DNA of 64,000 bases from Streptomyces lincolnensis (GCF_021173675.1 NZ_JAIHON010000025.1:37362-101361), one strand, 5' to 3'; shown: positions 25,100-34,860, numbered from the stretch's first letter. Notes: a model not told the origin generated them from the letters alone. Made by a program: numbers and translations.

Positions 25100-26146
25100 A
25101 TGTCGAACGCCAGAACCGCCAACTTCTCCCGCCGCGGCCTGCTCGCCGCTGGTGGCGCGCTCGGACTCGGCGCCTTCCTGGCCGCGTGCGGCGACAGCGA
25201 CTCGGAGAGCAGCGGCTCGGACTCGACGGCGTCCGCCAAGGCCTCCGGTCCCTGGAGCTTCAAGGACGACCGTGGCACGACCGTGAAGCTGGACGAGGTC
25301 CCCACGAAGATCGTCGCCTTCGTCGGCGTCGCCGCCGCCCTGTACGACTACGGCATCGACGTCAAGGGCGTGTTCGGCCCGACGACGCTGAAGAACGGCA
25401 AGGCCGACGTCCAGGCCGGCGACATGGACGTCAGCAAGCTGACCGTCTTCGGCAACGTCTGGGACCAGTTCAACGTCGAGAAGTACGCGGCCTTCGCGCC
25501 CCAGGTGCTCCTCACCACGACCTTCGACAGCGCGGGCACCCTCTGGTACGTGCCGGAGGCCTCCAAGGACAAGATCGCCAAGCTGGCCCCCAGCGCCGCG
25601 ATCTCCGTCTTCGACCGCCAGCTCACCGCGCCGCTCCAGCGCATGTGGGAGCTGGCCGAGTCGCTCGGCGCCGACATGACGGCCGCGAAGGTGACCGACG
25701 CCAAGAAGCGGTTCGAGGCCGCCTCGGAGCGGCTGCGCGAGGCCGCCAAGGCCAAGCCCGACATCAAGGTGCTCGCCGGTTCCGCCGCGCAGGACGTCTT
25801 CTACGTCTCCGGCACCAACCTCTCGGTGGACCTGGAGTACTTCAAGGCCCTCGGCGTGAACTTCGTCGAGCCCTCGGAGGCGGCGAAGAAGGCGACGGGC
25901 GGTTGGTTCGAGACGCTGAGCTGGGAGAACGTCGACAAGTACCGGGCGGACATCATCATGATGGACGACCGGTCCGCGACGATCCAGCCCGCGGACATCA
26001 CCGAGGCCACGTGGAAGCAGTTGCCTGCGGTGAAGGCCGGGCAGGTGATCGCGCGTTCTCCTGAGCCGATTCTGTCGTACGACAAGTGTGTGCCGATGGT
26101 GGAGAACCTGGCGAAGGCGATTGAGTCCGCGAAGAAGGTCGGTTAG
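25100..26146 (+). CDS. desE: Ferrioxamine-binding lipoprotein
   Basis: A 348-residue class III periplasmic-type binding protein. It has a Tat-like RRGLLAAGG motif and lipobox LAAC (Cys about residue 31), a Ser/Asp-rich linker, and the siderophore-binding fold (SFKDDRGTTVKLDEVPTKIVAF; SYDKCVPMVENLAKAIESAKKVG at the end). It captures ferrioxamines at the cell surface for an ABC importer not encoded here. The upstream iron box shows iron repression. Position next to desF-desABCD matches the S. coelicolor des locus. Confidence 0.92.
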   Translation: MSNARTANFSRRGLLAAGGALGLGAFLAACGDSDSESSGSDSTASAKASGPWSFKDDRGTTVKLDEVPTKIVAFVGVAAALYDYGIDVKGVFGPTTLKNGKADVQAGDMDVSKLTVFGNVWDQFNVEKYAAFAPQVLLTTTFDSAGTLWYVPEASKDKIAKLAPSAAISVFDRQLTAPLQRMWELAESLGADMTAAKVTDAKKRFEAASERLREAAKAKPDIKVLAGSAAQDVFYVSGTNLSVDLEYFKALGVNFVEPSEAAKKATGGWFETLSWENVDKYRADIIMMDDRSATIQPADITEATWKQLPAVKAGQVIARSPEPILSYDKCVPMVENLAKAIESAKKVG

Positions 26147-26176
26147 GCGCGTTGTTCACTGCCGGTCCGTTGTGGC

Positions 26177-26203
26177 CGGTCGCGCAGTTCCCCGCGCCCC
26201 TAA
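26177..26203 (-). repeat. Common Streptomyces intergenic element, inverted copy
   Basis: The stretch with GCGCAGTTCCCCGCGCCCCT between desE and desF is the reverse of the element after glmS (37128-37156: TAGGGGCGCGGGGAACGG...). Elements of this sequence are frequent in Streptomyces intergenic regions. Confidence 0.7.
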
Positions 26204-26238
26204 GCAGGCGCACCTGACGTCGATTCAGGAGTTGACCC

Positions 26239-27072
26239 ATGACTGCGGCCATAGCCGCCCCGTTCCGCTTCTTCTCTCTTCAGGTCGTGCGGACGAGGCG
26301 GCTCGGGCCGTCTCTCGTGCGGATCTCCTTCGCCGGGGAGGATCTGCGCGCGTTCCACTCCCTCGGCCTCGATCAGTCGCTGTCGTTGTTCATCCCGGCC
26401 GAGGGGCTGAGCGAGCCGCGCGTCCCCGTCGAGCTCGGGGACGACTGGTGGCAGGGGTGGCGGGATCTGCCCGACGACGTACGGGCCGTGATGCGGTCGT
26501 ACACCTTGCGCGGTCTCAGACGCGACCCGGACGAGATCGACATCGACTTCGTGCTGCACACTCCGGCCGGCCCCGCCTCCGCGTGGGCGGCGCGGGCCGC
26601 CGAGGGTGACAAGGTCCTGCTGCTCGGCCCGGCGGTCGCGGACAACCGCGCGATCCGCTTCCGGCCGCCGGAGGACACCGACCTCGTGGTCGTCTGGGCC
26701 GACGAGACCGCCGTCCCGGCCGCCTGTGCCATCGTCGAGTCACTGCCGGCCGGCACCCGTGCCCGGGTCTGGCTGGAGGTGCCGGAGGCCGGGGACGTCC
26801 TGGACGTCGTGACCGAGGCGGACGCCGAGATCACCTGGCTGGTCCGCGGCACGGGGGGCTCCGAGACCTCCCCCATGGCTCTCGGCGCCCTGCGCGCCGC
26901 GCGACTGCCGTCCGCCGAGCACCCGTACGTCTGGATCGCGGGCGAGTCGGGGTGTGTGAAGGAACTGCGCCGGCACTTCGTCCGGGACCGCGGGGTCGAC
27001 CGCCGCAGAGTCACCTTCGTCGGCTACTGGCGTCAGGGCCTGACCGAGGAACAGCTGCGCGAGCAGGCGTGA
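26239..27072 (+). CDS. desF: Siderophore-interacting protein (ferric-siderophore reductase)
   Basis: 277 residues of the SIP/ViuB flavin reductase family. It has an N-terminal FAD-binding beta-barrel (about 5-130) with RSYTLR as the flavin site and a C-terminal NAD(P)H-binding SIP domain with GESGCVKELRRHF and GYWRQGLTEEQ. It would reduce Fe(III)-ferrioxamine in the cytoplasm to release iron. It is 92 bp after desE, with a repeat element but no strong terminator between, and is followed by the desA iron box. Confidence 0.87.
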   Translation: MTAAIAAPFRFFSLQVVRTRRLGPSLVRISFAGEDLRAFHSLGLDQSLSLFIPAEGLSEPRVPVELGDDWWQGWRDLPDDVRAVMRSYTLRGLRRDPDEIDIDFVLHTPAGPASAWAARAAEGDKVLLLGPAVADNRAIRFRPPEDTDLVVVWADETAVPAACAIVESLPAGTRARVWLEVPEAGDVLDVVTEADAEITWLVRGTGGSETSPMALGALRAARLPSAEHPYVWIAGESGCVKELRRHFVRDRGVDRRRVTFVGYWRQGLTEEQLREQA

Positions 27073-27159
27073 CGCGCCCGTAGCGACCAACTCACGCACC
27101 ACAGGACTGCGTTCGAAGTGACGGCAGTCACGGCAGGGGCCGGTTTCCCCACAGGTTAG

Positions 27160-27178
27160 TTAGGTTAGGCTTACCTAA
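27160..27178. promoter_or_regulatory. Iron box upstream of desABCD
   Basis: TTAGGTTAGGCTTACCTAA, 18 of 19 positions identical to the consensus iron box, 66 bp before the desA start. Confidence 0.92.
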
Positions 27179-27243
27179 GTTGAACCCGGGGTTCCGCCCC
27201 GATCCTGTCCCGCACGGATTGTCCCCACCGGAGGACCCCACAC

Positions 27244-28686
27244 ATGCGCTCGCACCTGCTCAACGACACGACCGCGGAGCACTACCGCCGCTCCGTGACC
27301 GAAGGCATCGAGCGGGTGGCGGCCAAACTCGCCACCACCGACCGTCCGTTCACCGGCGTCGCGGTCGACGCGCTCTCTCCCCGGATCGACGCGATCGACC
27401 TCGACGAGCCGCTGCGCGACACCGCCGCGGTGCTCGACGAGCTGGAGGACGTCTACCTCCGCGACGCCGTCTACTTCCACCACCCGCGCTATCTCGCGCA
27501 CCTCAACTGCCCGGTCGTCATCCCGGCCGTGCTCGGCGAGGCCATCCTCTCCGCCGTCAACTCCTCCCTGGACACCTGGGACCAGTCGGCCGGCGGCACG
27601 CTCATCGAGCGCAAGCTCATCGACTGGACCACCGCCCGGATCGGCCTCGGTGAGAACGCCGACGGCGTCTTCACCTCCGGCGGCACCCAGTCCAACCTCC
27701 AGGCGCTGCTGCTGGCGCGCGAGGAGGCGAAGACCGATTCCTTCGCGAAACTGCGTATCTTCGCCTCCGAGGTGAGCCACTTCAGCGTCAAGAAGTCGGC
27801 GAAACTGCTCGGCCTGAGCCAGGACTCCGTGGTCTCCCTCCCCGTCGACCACGACAAGCGCATGCAGACCGTGGCGCTCGCCCGTGAGCTGGAGCGCTGC
27901 AAGCAGGACGGCCTGGTCCCCATGGCCGTCGTCGCCACCGCGGGCACCACCGACTTCGGCTCCATCGACCCGCTGCCCGAGATCGCCGAGCTCTGCGCCC
28001 AGTACGGCGTGTGGATGCACGTCGACGCCGCCTACGGCTGCGGACTGCTCGCCTCGGTCAAGCACCGGAACCGCATCGACGGCATCGAGCGGGCCGACTC
28101 TGTCACCGTGGACTACCACAAGTCCTTCTTCCAGCCGGTGAGTTCCTCCGCCATCCTGGTCCGCGACGCCTCGACACTGCGCCACGCCACCTACCACGCG
28201 GAGTACCTCAACCCGCGCCGCATGGTGCAGGAACGTATCCCCAACCAGGTGGACAAGTCCCTCCAGACCACCCGCCGCTTCGACGCGCTCAAACTGTGGA
28301 TGACCCTGCGCGTGATGGGCGCCGACGGCATCGGCCAGCTCTTCGACGAGGTGTGCGACCTGGCGGTCGAGGGCTGGAAGCTGCTGGCCGCCGACCCGCG
28401 CTTCGACGTGGTCGTCCAGCCCACCCTGTCCACGCTCGTCTTCCGCTACATACCGGCCGCCGTCACCGACCCGTCCGAGATCGACCGCGCCAACCTGTAC
28501 GCCCGCAAGGCCCTGTTCGCCTCCGGCGACGCGGTGGTCGCGGGCACCAAGGTGGGCGGCCGCCACTACCTGAAGTTCACCCTGCTCAACCCCGAGACGA
28601 CGGTCGACGACATGGCCGCCGTCCTCGACCTGATCGCCGGCCACGCCGAGCAGTACCTGGGAGAATCCCTTGACCGCGCTTCCTGA
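27244..28686 (+). CDS. desA: Lysine decarboxylase (desferrioxamine pathway)
   Basis: A 480-residue PLP-dependent group II decarboxylase, making cadaverine from lysine. Landmarks are GVFTSGGTQSNLQAL, HVDAAYGCGL and the PLP lysine in DYHKSFFQPVSSS (about residue 298). It is the first gene of desABCD. Its last 17 bases overlap the desB start, so translation is coupled. Confidence 0.92.
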   Translation: MRSHLLNDTTAEHYRRSVTEGIERVAAKLATTDRPFTGVAVDALSPRIDAIDLDEPLRDTAAVLDELEDVYLRDAVYFHHPRYLAHLNCPVVIPAVLGEAILSAVNSSLDTWDQSAGGTLIERKLIDWTTARIGLGENADGVFTSGGTQSNLQALLLAREEAKTDSFAKLRIFASEVSHFSVKKSAKLLGLSQDSVVSLPVDHDKRMQTVALARELERCKQDGLVPMAVVATAGTTDFGSIDPLPEIAELCAQYGVWMHVDAAYGCGLLASVKHRNRIDGIERADSVTVDYHKSFFQPVSSSAILVRDASTLRHATYHAEYLNPRRMVQERIPNQVDKSLQTTRRFDALKLWMTLRVMGADGIGQLFDEVCDLAVEGWKLLAADPRFDVVVQPTLSTLVFRYIPAAVTDPSEIDRANLYARKALFASGDAVVAGTKVGGRHYLKFTLLNPETTVDDMAAVLDLIAGHAEQYLGESLDRAS

Positions 28687-29950
28687 ACCCACGAAAACCC
28701 ACGACTTCGTGGGGATCGGGCTGGGCCCGTTCAACCTCGGCCTGGCCTGCCTCACCGAGCCCATCGCCGAACTCGACGGGGTCTTCCTGGAGTCGAAGCC
28801 CGACTTCGAGTGGCACGCCGGCATGTTCCTGGAGGGCGCCCACCTCCAGACCCCGTTCATGTCGGACCTGGTCACCCTCGCCGACCCGACCTCGCCGTAC
28901 TCCTTCCTCAACTACCTGAAGGAGAAGGGCCGGCTGTACCCGTTCTACATCCGCGAGAACTTCTACCCGCTGCGCGTCGAGTACGACGACTACTGCCGCT
29001 GGGCCGCCAACCGGCTGAGCAACGTCCGCTTCAGCACCACGGTCACGGACGTGACGTACGAGGCCGAGGACGAGGTCTACGTCGTGCACACGGCGGCCGG
29101 TGACGTCTACCGCGCCCGTCACCTGGTCCTCGGCACCGGCACCCCGCCGTACATTCCGGAGGCCTGCCGGGACCTGGGCGGCGACTTCATCCACAACTCC
29201 CGCTATGTGCAGCACAGAAGCGAGCTGGTGAAGAAGGACTCGATCACCCTGGTCGGCTCCGGCCAGTCCGCCGCCGAGATCTACCACGACCTCCTCGGCG
29301 AGATCGACGTCCACGGCTACCGGCTGAACTGGGTCACCCGCTCCCCGCGCTTCTTCCCGCTGGAGTACACCAAGCTCACGCTGGAGATGACCTCCCCGGA
29401 GTACATCGACTACTTCCACGCGCTGCCGGAGCAGACCCGCTACCGCCTCACGGCCGAGCAGAAGGGCCTGTTCAAGGGCATCGACGGCGACCTGATCAAC
29501 GAGATCTTCGACCTGCTCTACCAGAAGAACCTCGGCGGCCCGGTCCCCACCCGGCTGCTCACCAACTCCTCGCTGAACAGCGCGCGGTACGAGAACGGCA
29601 CGTACACCCTGTCCTTCCGCCAGGAGGAGCAGGAGAAGGACTACGACATCGAGTCGCAGGGCCTGATCCTCGCCACCGGCTACCGCTACGCCGAGCCGGA
29701 GTTCCTCAAGTCGGTCCGCGACCGCCTGGTCCACGACACGCAGGGCAACTTCGACGTCGGCCGCAACTACGCCATCGACGTCACCGGCCGGGGCGTCTTC
29801 CTCCAGAACGCCGGCGTCCACACCCACAGCATCACCAGCCCCGACCTGGGCATGGGCGCCTACCGCAACAGCTTGATCATCCGCGAGCTGCTCGGCACCG
29901 AGTACTACCCGGTCGAGAAGACGATCGCGTTCCAGGAGTTCGCCGTATGA
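28670..29950 (+). CDS. desB: Cadaverine N-hydroxylase (FAD monooxygenase)
   Basis: A 426-residue N-hydroxylating flavin monooxygenase of the IucD/PvdA/SidA family: FAD motif GIGLGPFNLGLA near the N-terminus, NADPH motif LVGSGQSAAEIYHDL (about residue 200), and the ATGYRYAEPEF motif near 340. It converts cadaverine to N-hydroxycadaverine with O2 and NADPH. The start is TTG 28670 inside desA, with GGGAGA five bases upstream. Its stop overlaps desC by ATGA. Confidence 0.92.
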   Translation: MTALPEPTKTHDFVGIGLGPFNLGLACLTEPIAELDGVFLESKPDFEWHAGMFLEGAHLQTPFMSDLVTLADPTSPYSFLNYLKEKGRLYPFYIRENFYPLRVEYDDYCRWAANRLSNVRFSTTVTDVTYEAEDEVYVVHTAAGDVYRARHLVLGTGTPPYIPEACRDLGGDFIHNSRYVQHRSELVKKDSITLVGSGQSAAEIYHDLLGEIDVHGYRLNWVTRSPRFFPLEYTKLTLEMTSPEYIDYFHALPEQTRYRLTAEQKGLFKGIDGDLINEIFDLLYQKNLGGPVPTRLLTNSSLNSARYENGTYTLSFRQEEQEKDYDIESQGLILATGYRYAEPEFLKSVRDRLVHDTQGNFDVGRNYAIDVTGRGVFLQNAGVHTHSITSPDLGMGAYRNSLIIRELLGTEYYPVEKTIAFQEFAV

Positions 29951-30489
29951 CCCCTACGACCTTCACCTTCCGCCCCCTCGACCCGCTGAAGGACGCCGAG
30001 CTGCTGCACTCCTGGCTCACCCACCCCAAGGCCGCGTTCTGGATGATGCAGGACGCGAGACTGGAGGACGTCGAGCGCGCCTACATGGAGGTCGCGGCCG
30101 ACGAGCACCAGGAAGCCCTGCTCGGGCTCGACGAGTTCGGCGTGCCGGTGTTCCTGATGGAGAGGTACGACCCCGTACACCGCGAACTGGTCGGGCTGTA
30201 CGAGCCCCGGCCGGGCGATGTCGGCATGCACTTCCTCACCCCGGCGACCGACACCCCCGTGCACGGGTTCACGCGGTCCGTCATCACCGCCGTGATGGCC
30301 CACCTCTTCGAGGACCCGGCCGTGGAGCGGGTCGTCGTGGAACCGGACGTGACCAACAAGGCCGTCCACGCCCTGAACGAAGCCGTCGGATTCGTGCCCG
30401 AGCGCGAGATCCAGAAGCCGGAGAAGAAGGCGTTGTTGAGCTTCTGCACGCGAGAGCAGTTCGTCGCGGCCACGGGGGTGAGCGCATGA
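29947..30489 (+). CDS. desC: N-hydroxycadaverine acyltransferase
   Basis: A 180-residue GNAT-fold acyltransferase of the IucB/RimJ type (HSWLTHPKAAFWMM; VVEPDVTNKAVHALNEAVGF as the acyl-CoA region). It transfers succinyl (or acetyl) from CoA to N-hydroxycadaverine; the acyl choice decides between ferrioxamine types. ATGA overlaps on both sides (with desB and desD) mark tight co-translation. Confidence 0.92.
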   Translation: MTPTTFTFRPLDPLKDAELLHSWLTHPKAAFWMMQDARLEDVERAYMEVAADEHQEALLGLDEFGVPVFLMERYDPVHRELVGLYEPRPGDVGMHFLTPATDTPVHGFTRSVITAVMAHLFEDPAVERVVVEPDVTNKAVHALNEAVGFVPEREIQKPEKKALLSFCTREQFVAATGVSA

Positions 30490-32258
30490 CCCTCGCCGAC
30501 GCCGTGGCCCACCTCTCCCCCGACCGCTGGGAGAAGGCCAACCGCCTCCTCATCCGCAAGGCCCTCTCCGAGTTCGCGCACGAGCGGCTGCTCGCACCCG
30601 AGGAGACGGACAAGGCCCAGTACGTCGTCCGCAGCGACGACGGCCTGACCCGCTACGACTTCTCGGCCGCCCGCCGGTCCCTGGACCACTGGCAGGTCGA
30701 CGCCGACTCCATCACCCGGCACCGCGACGGCGCCGAACTCCCGCTCGCCGCCCTGGACTTCTTCATCGAGCTGAAGGACACCCTGGGCCTGAGCGAGGAG
30801 ATCCTGCCGGTCTACCTGGAGGAGATCTCCTCCACCCTCTCCGGCACCTGCTACAAACTCACCAAACCGCAGACCCCGGTCGCCGAGCTGGCCAGAAGCA
30901 GCTTCCAGGACATCGAGACCGGCATGACCGAGGGCCACCCCTGCTTCGTGGCCAACAACGGACGGCTCGGCTTCGGCATCCACGAGTACCTGTCGTACGC
31001 CCCCGAGACCGCGAGCCCGGTCCGCCTGGTCTGGCTGGCCGCGCACCGCTCCCGAGCGGCGTTCACGGCCGGTGTCGGCATCGAGTACGAGTCCTTCGTA
31101 CGGCAGGAGCTGGGCGAGGAGACCGTCGAGCGCTTCGACGGCGTGCTGCGCGACCGCGGCCTGGACCCGGCCGACTACCTGCTCATCCCGGTCCACCCCT
31201 GGCAGTGGTGGAACAAGCTCACCGTCACCTTCGCCGCCGAGGTCGCCCGCGGGCACCTGGTGTGCCTGGGCGAGGGCGACGACGAGTACCTGGCCCAGCA
31301 GTCCATCCGGACCTTCTTCAACCGCTCGCACCCGGAGAAGCACTACGTCAAGACGGCCCTGTCCGTCCTCAACATGGGCTTCATGCGCGGGCTCTCGGCC
31401 GCCTACATGGAGGCGACCCCGGCGATCAACGACTGGCTGGCCCAGCTGATCGAGGGCGACCCGGTGCTGAAGTCGACGGGCCTGTCGATCATCCGCGAGC
31501 GGGCCGCGGTCGGCTACCGGCACCTGGAGTACGAGCAGGCGACGGACCGCTACTCGCCGTACCGCAAGATGCTGGCCGCGCTGTGGCGCGAGAGCCCGGT
31601 GTCCTCGCTCCAGGACGGCGAGTCGCTGGCGACGATGGCCTCCCTGGTGCACGTCGACCACGAGGGCAACTCCTTCGCGGGCGCGCTGATCGAGCGCTCC
31701 GGGCTGACCCCGACCCAGTGGCTGCGCCGCTACCTCAAGGCGTACTACACCCCGCTGCTGCACAGCTTCTACGCGTACGACCTGGTGTTCATGCCGCACG
31801 GCGAGAACGTCATCCTGGTCCTGCGGGACGGCGTGGTCGAGCGCGCGATCTACAAGGACATCGCCGAGGAGATCGCGGTCATGGACCCGGACGCGGTCCT
31901 GCCGCCGACGGTCGAGCGGCTGCGCGTGGACGTCCCCGAGGACAAGAAGCTCCTGTCGATCTTCACGGACGTCTTCGACTGCTTCTTCCGCTTCCTCGCC
32001 GCGAACCTCGCCGCCGAGGGAATCCTGGAGGAGGAGGACTTCTGGCGGACGGTCGCGGAGGTCACCCGCGACTACCAGCACTCGGTGCCCGAACTCGCCG
32101 AGAAGTTCGCGCGGTACGACATGTTCGCGCCCGAGTTCGCGCTGTCCTGCCTCAACCGCCTCCAGCTGCGCAACAACAAGCAGATGGTGGACCTGTCCGA
32201 CCCGGCCGGCGCCCTCCAGCTGATCGGCACCTTGGACAACCCCCTCGCGGGTCTGTAA
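30486..32258 (+). CDS. desD: Desferrioxamine synthetase (NIS synthetase)
   Basis: A 590-residue IucA/IucC-type, NRPS-independent siderophore synthetase: N-terminal EGHPCFVANNGRLGFG, nucleotide-binding LIPVHPWQWWNK, KTALSVLNMGFMRGLS, and a C-terminal FhuF-like iron transporter region. It oligomerises and macrocyclises N-hydroxy-N-succinylcadaverine using ATP to give desferrioxamines. Last gene of the operon, followed by a strong terminator. Confidence 0.93.
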   Translation: MTLADAVAHLSPDRWEKANRLLIRKALSEFAHERLLAPEETDKAQYVVRSDDGLTRYDFSAARRSLDHWQVDADSITRHRDGAELPLAALDFFIELKDTLGLSEEILPVYLEEISSTLSGTCYKLTKPQTPVAELARSSFQDIETGMTEGHPCFVANNGRLGFGIHEYLSYAPETASPVRLVWLAAHRSRAAFTAGVGIEYESFVRQELGEETVERFDGVLRDRGLDPADYLLIPVHPWQWWNKLTVTFAAEVARGHLVCLGEGDDEYLAQQSIRTFFNRSHPEKHYVKTALSVLNMGFMRGLSAAYMEATPAINDWLAQLIEGDPVLKSTGLSIIRERAAVGYRHLEYEQATDRYSPYRKMLAALWRESPVSSLQDGESLATMASLVHVDHEGNSFAGALIERSGLTPTQWLRRYLKAYYTPLLHSFYAYDLVFMPHGENVILVLRDGVVERAIYKDIAEEIAVMDPDAVLPPTVERLRVDVPEDKKLLSIFTDVFDCFFRFLAANLAAEGILEEEDFWRTVAEVTRDYQHSVPELAEKFARYDMFAPEFALSCLNRLQLRNNKQMVDLSDPAGALQLIGTLDNPLAGL

Positions 32259-32298
32259 GGGGTCCTCGCAAAGACCTCCAAGTCCCCAACTACCAGGC

Positions 32299-32333
32299 GG
32301 GGCCCGGGAGTACGGTCCTCCCGGGCCCCGTCT
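32299..32333 (+). terminator. Terminator after desD
   Basis: GGGGCCCGGGAG (32299-32310) and CTCCCGGGCCCC (32318-32329) form a perfect 12-bp stem with a 7-base loop, followed by GTCTT. Confidence 0.9.
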
Positions 32334-32372
32334 TCCTGCCTGCGGACGCCGTCCGAATGCCAGACTTGCCGT

Positions 32373-33260
32373 ATGGCGGAAATCATCCAGAAGGACGGCA
32401 CGTGGGTTTTCGACGGCGACGCCCTGCGACTGACTCCCGGACGGGACAAGAACGTCAGTCTGCTCCGCAAGAACCTGGGTGAACTCGTCGTCCCCCTGGG
32501 CGCGTTGGCCGGGGTCTCCTTCGAACAGGGCAAGAAGACGGGCCGGTTGAGGCTGCGGCTGCGGGACGGCTCCGATCCGCTGCTGCTGGCGACCGGCGGC
32601 CGGCTCGGCGAACCGCACGACCCCTATCAGCTGGCGGTCGAGTCCGACCGGTACGGCGTCGCCGAGTACTTCGTGGACGAGGTCCGCAACGCGCTGCTCC
32701 TGGACCAGGTCCCGGCCGACCCGGTGGACACCTATCTGCTGCCGGGCCCGTCGGTCCCGCTCTCCGTCTCCGCCGGGGACGGCACCGCCAGCTTCGACGG
32801 CGAGCACATCCGGCTGGAGTGGAACTGGAAGACGGAGGACGCCAAGGCCGCCGCCGGGGCCCGCACCCTCGCCCTGACCGACCTGGTCGGCGTCGAGTGG
32901 CATCCGGCGGTCGGGCTGGAGAACGGCCACCTGCGCTTCACCGTGCGCAACGCGCCGACCAAGGCCCCGCCCAAGTACGACCCGAACGCCGTGGAGCTGT
33001 GGGGCTTCAAGAAGGACCCGCTGATGGCGATGGTCGCGGCGGCGGTCCAGGCCAGGCTTCCGCACCCGGCCCGGGCCACCGCCCACGAACAACTGCCGAA
33101 GGGGCAACCGGAAGTGCCCTCTCCTCCGGTCCCCACCGCCGAGGACGACCACGACGCCCTCCTGCGCCGCCTGCGCGAGCTCGGGGAGCTGCACCGCACG
33201 GGCGTGCTGACGGACGAGGAGTTCACCATGGCCAAGCAGGCGATCCTCAAGCGAATGTGA
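32373..33260 (+). CDS. DUF4429/SHOCT-domain protein
   Basis: 295 residues: two copies of a DUF4429-type beta-rich domain (about 8-120 starting DGTWVFDGDALRLTPG, and 130-225 starting GTASFDGEHIRLEW), a Pro-rich linker, and a C-terminal SHOCT motif (LLRRLRELGELHRTGVLTDEEFTMAKQAIL). SHOCT segments are oligomerisation modules; DUF4429 proteins are cytoplasmic and of unknown role. No signal peptide. Separate from the des operon by a terminator; convergent with the phosphatase gene. Confidence 0.78.
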   Translation: MAEIIQKDGTWVFDGDALRLTPGRDKNVSLLRKNLGELVVPLGALAGVSFEQGKKTGRLRLRLRDGSDPLLLATGGRLGEPHDPYQLAVESDRYGVAEYFVDEVRNALLLDQVPADPVDTYLLPGPSVPLSVSAGDGTASFDGEHIRLEWNWKTEDAKAAAGARTLALTDLVGVEWHPAVGLENGHLRFTVRNAPTKAPPKYDPNAVELWGFKKDPLMAMVAAAVQARLPHPARATAHEQLPKGQPEVPSPPVPTAEDDHDALLRRLRELGELHRTGVLTDEEFTMAKQAILKRM

Positions 33261-33282
33261 TGTAACGGCCGTACGAGAGCCG

Positions 33283-34860
33283 CTACTTGGCCTTGCGGGC
33301 CACCGTGAAGTGGTCGATCCGGTCACCGGTCTCGGCGATGCCCTGGACCTTCAGCTTCGCGTAGTGGCCGCGCGGCGCGGGCTCGACGTCCACCCGCAGG
33401 AACGAGTAGTTGAGGTAGCGCACCCGGGACCAGGCGACGGTCTCGTCGACCTTGCCGTCCTTGGTGTTGACGAAGGAGGCGACGGAGTCGCGCTCGTTCA
33501 GGTGCCCCTCGTAGGAGTCCGGCGCGGAGAAGGCGTACAGGCTCCGCCCGGCCGCGCCCGCCGTGACGTAGACGACGCCCTCGGTCTCGGGGTAGGCCGT
33601 GTCGCCGATGGCGAGCTTCTTGGCGACCTTGTTCCCCTTGATGACGTCGGTGCGCTCGTACTGGTGGTTGTGGCCGTTGATGACCAGGTCGACCTGGTAC
33701 TTCTCGATCAGCGGCACCCACTCCTGGCGCACGCCCCCCTCCGAGGCGTGTGCGGTGGAGGTGCAGTACGCGCAGTGGTGGAAGAAGACGATCACGAAGT
33801 CGATGTCGTGGGTGGCCCGGTACTTCTTCAGCTGCCCCTCGAACCACGTGGTCTGGGTGCCGCCGGAGAGGCCGAGGTTGGCGGGGATCTCGTACGACAC
33901 GTCGTTCGGGTCGAGGGAGATGATCGCCGTGTTGCCGTAGACGAAGGAGTAGACGCCCGGCAGGTTGGCCTTGTCCGGACCGTTGTCGGGGAGCGTGAAG
34001 CGGGCCTCCTCGCCGCCGTAGCCGTTGGGCGAGTACCAGGCCTCCATGTCGTGGTTGCCGTAACTGACCATCCACGGCACGGACTTGGCGACCGACTCGG
34101 TCTGGGCGAGGAACTGGTCCCACACCCGCGAGTCGAAGCCGGTGTCGGCGGACTTGCCCTGGCCCGCCGGGTCGGCGTAGGCGATGTCGCCGGCGTGCAG
34201 GTGGAAGGCCGGGTTCTGGCCGAGCAGCAGGCTGTCGTTGGCGAGGCCGTGGTAGCTGACGCCCTGGTCGCCGAAGGCCGTGAAGGTGAACGGCTTCTTG
34301 TGCGCGGGCGCGGTGGTGAAGGTGCCGAGGGTGCCGAGGAGGTGCGGCTCGGCCGGGTCGAAGCCCTGGTGGCCGACGCCGTAGTAGTAGGTCCGGCCGG
34401 GGCGCAGGTGGCTCAGCTTGGCGTGGACGTAGTACTGGGTGTGGTCGGCGCTCGCGCCGACGCCGGCCGGGGTGTACAGGGTGCGCACCTCGGCCTCGAT
34501 CTTGCGGGAGAGGTCCCAGGGGTGGGCGCCGATCCGGATGAAGGGCTTCTTCACCGCGACCGGGACCTGCCAGGAGACGGTCATCTCGGTGCGCGGGTCG
34601 TTGCCGTAGGCGAGGTGGCGGCCGAAGGGGGCGACGAGAGCGCCGTCGACGGTCGCGGCACTCGCGAAGGTGCTGGTCGGTGTGGCGGCCTGGGCGGTGG
34701 CGCCCGGTACGAAGGCACCGCCGGCGACGGCGCCCAGGGTGACCGCGCCGCCTCTGATCATCGTGCGCCGGGAGAATCTGGCGCGCAGGTACTCGTGCTG
34801 CTCGGCCATGCTCATGCGCTCGGCCAGCTGCTCGGGTACGCCCATGCGAGGAATGTCCAT
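33283..34860 (-). CDS. Tat-exported purple acid phosphatase-like metallophosphoesterase
   Basis: 525 residues. A Tat signal (FSRRTMIRGGAVTLGAVAGG, arginines 31-32) is followed by a fibronectin-like N-terminal domain (WQVPVAVKKPFIRIGAHPWDL, LRPGRTYYYGV) and a binuclear metallophosphoesterase domain with GDQG, GDIAYAD, YGNHDME, FFHHCAYC and NGHNHQYER. Such enzymes release phosphate from organic esters outside the cell. ATG 34860 (MDIPRMG) is preferred over the in-frame Met at 34929 because the long signal N-region already fits. No PHO box was identified. Confidence 0.85.
   Translation of the reverse strand: MDIPRMGVPEQLAERMSMAEQHEYLRARFSRRTMIRGGAVTLGAVAGGAFVPGATAQAATPTSTFASAATVDGALVAPFGRHLAYGNDPRTEMTVSWQVPVAVKKPFIRIGAHPWDLSRKIEAEVRTLYTPAGVGASADHTQYYVHAKLSHLRPGRTYYYGVGHQGFDPAEPHLLGTLGTFTTAPAHKKPFTFTAFGDQGVSYHGLANDSLLLGQNPAFHLHAGDIAYADPAGQGKSADTGFDSRVWDQFLAQTESVAKSVPWMVSYGNHDMEAWYSPNGYGGEEARFTLPDNGPDKANLPGVYSFVYGNTAIISLDPNDVSYEIPANLGLSGGTQTTWFEGQLKKYRATHDIDFVIVFFHHCAYCTSTAHASEGGVRQEWVPLIEKYQVDLVINGHNHQYERTDVIKGNKVAKKLAIGDTAYPETEGVVYVTAGAAGRSLYAFSAPDSYEGHLNERDSVASFVNTKDGKVDETVAWSRVRYLNYSFLRVDVEPAPRGHYAKLKVQGIAETGDRIDHFTVARKAK

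Noticed and set aside
30081..33326. Minus-strand open frame of 1081 codons
   Set aside because: It is the antisense of desC, desD and the DUF4429 gene, with low-complexity composition and no ribosome site.
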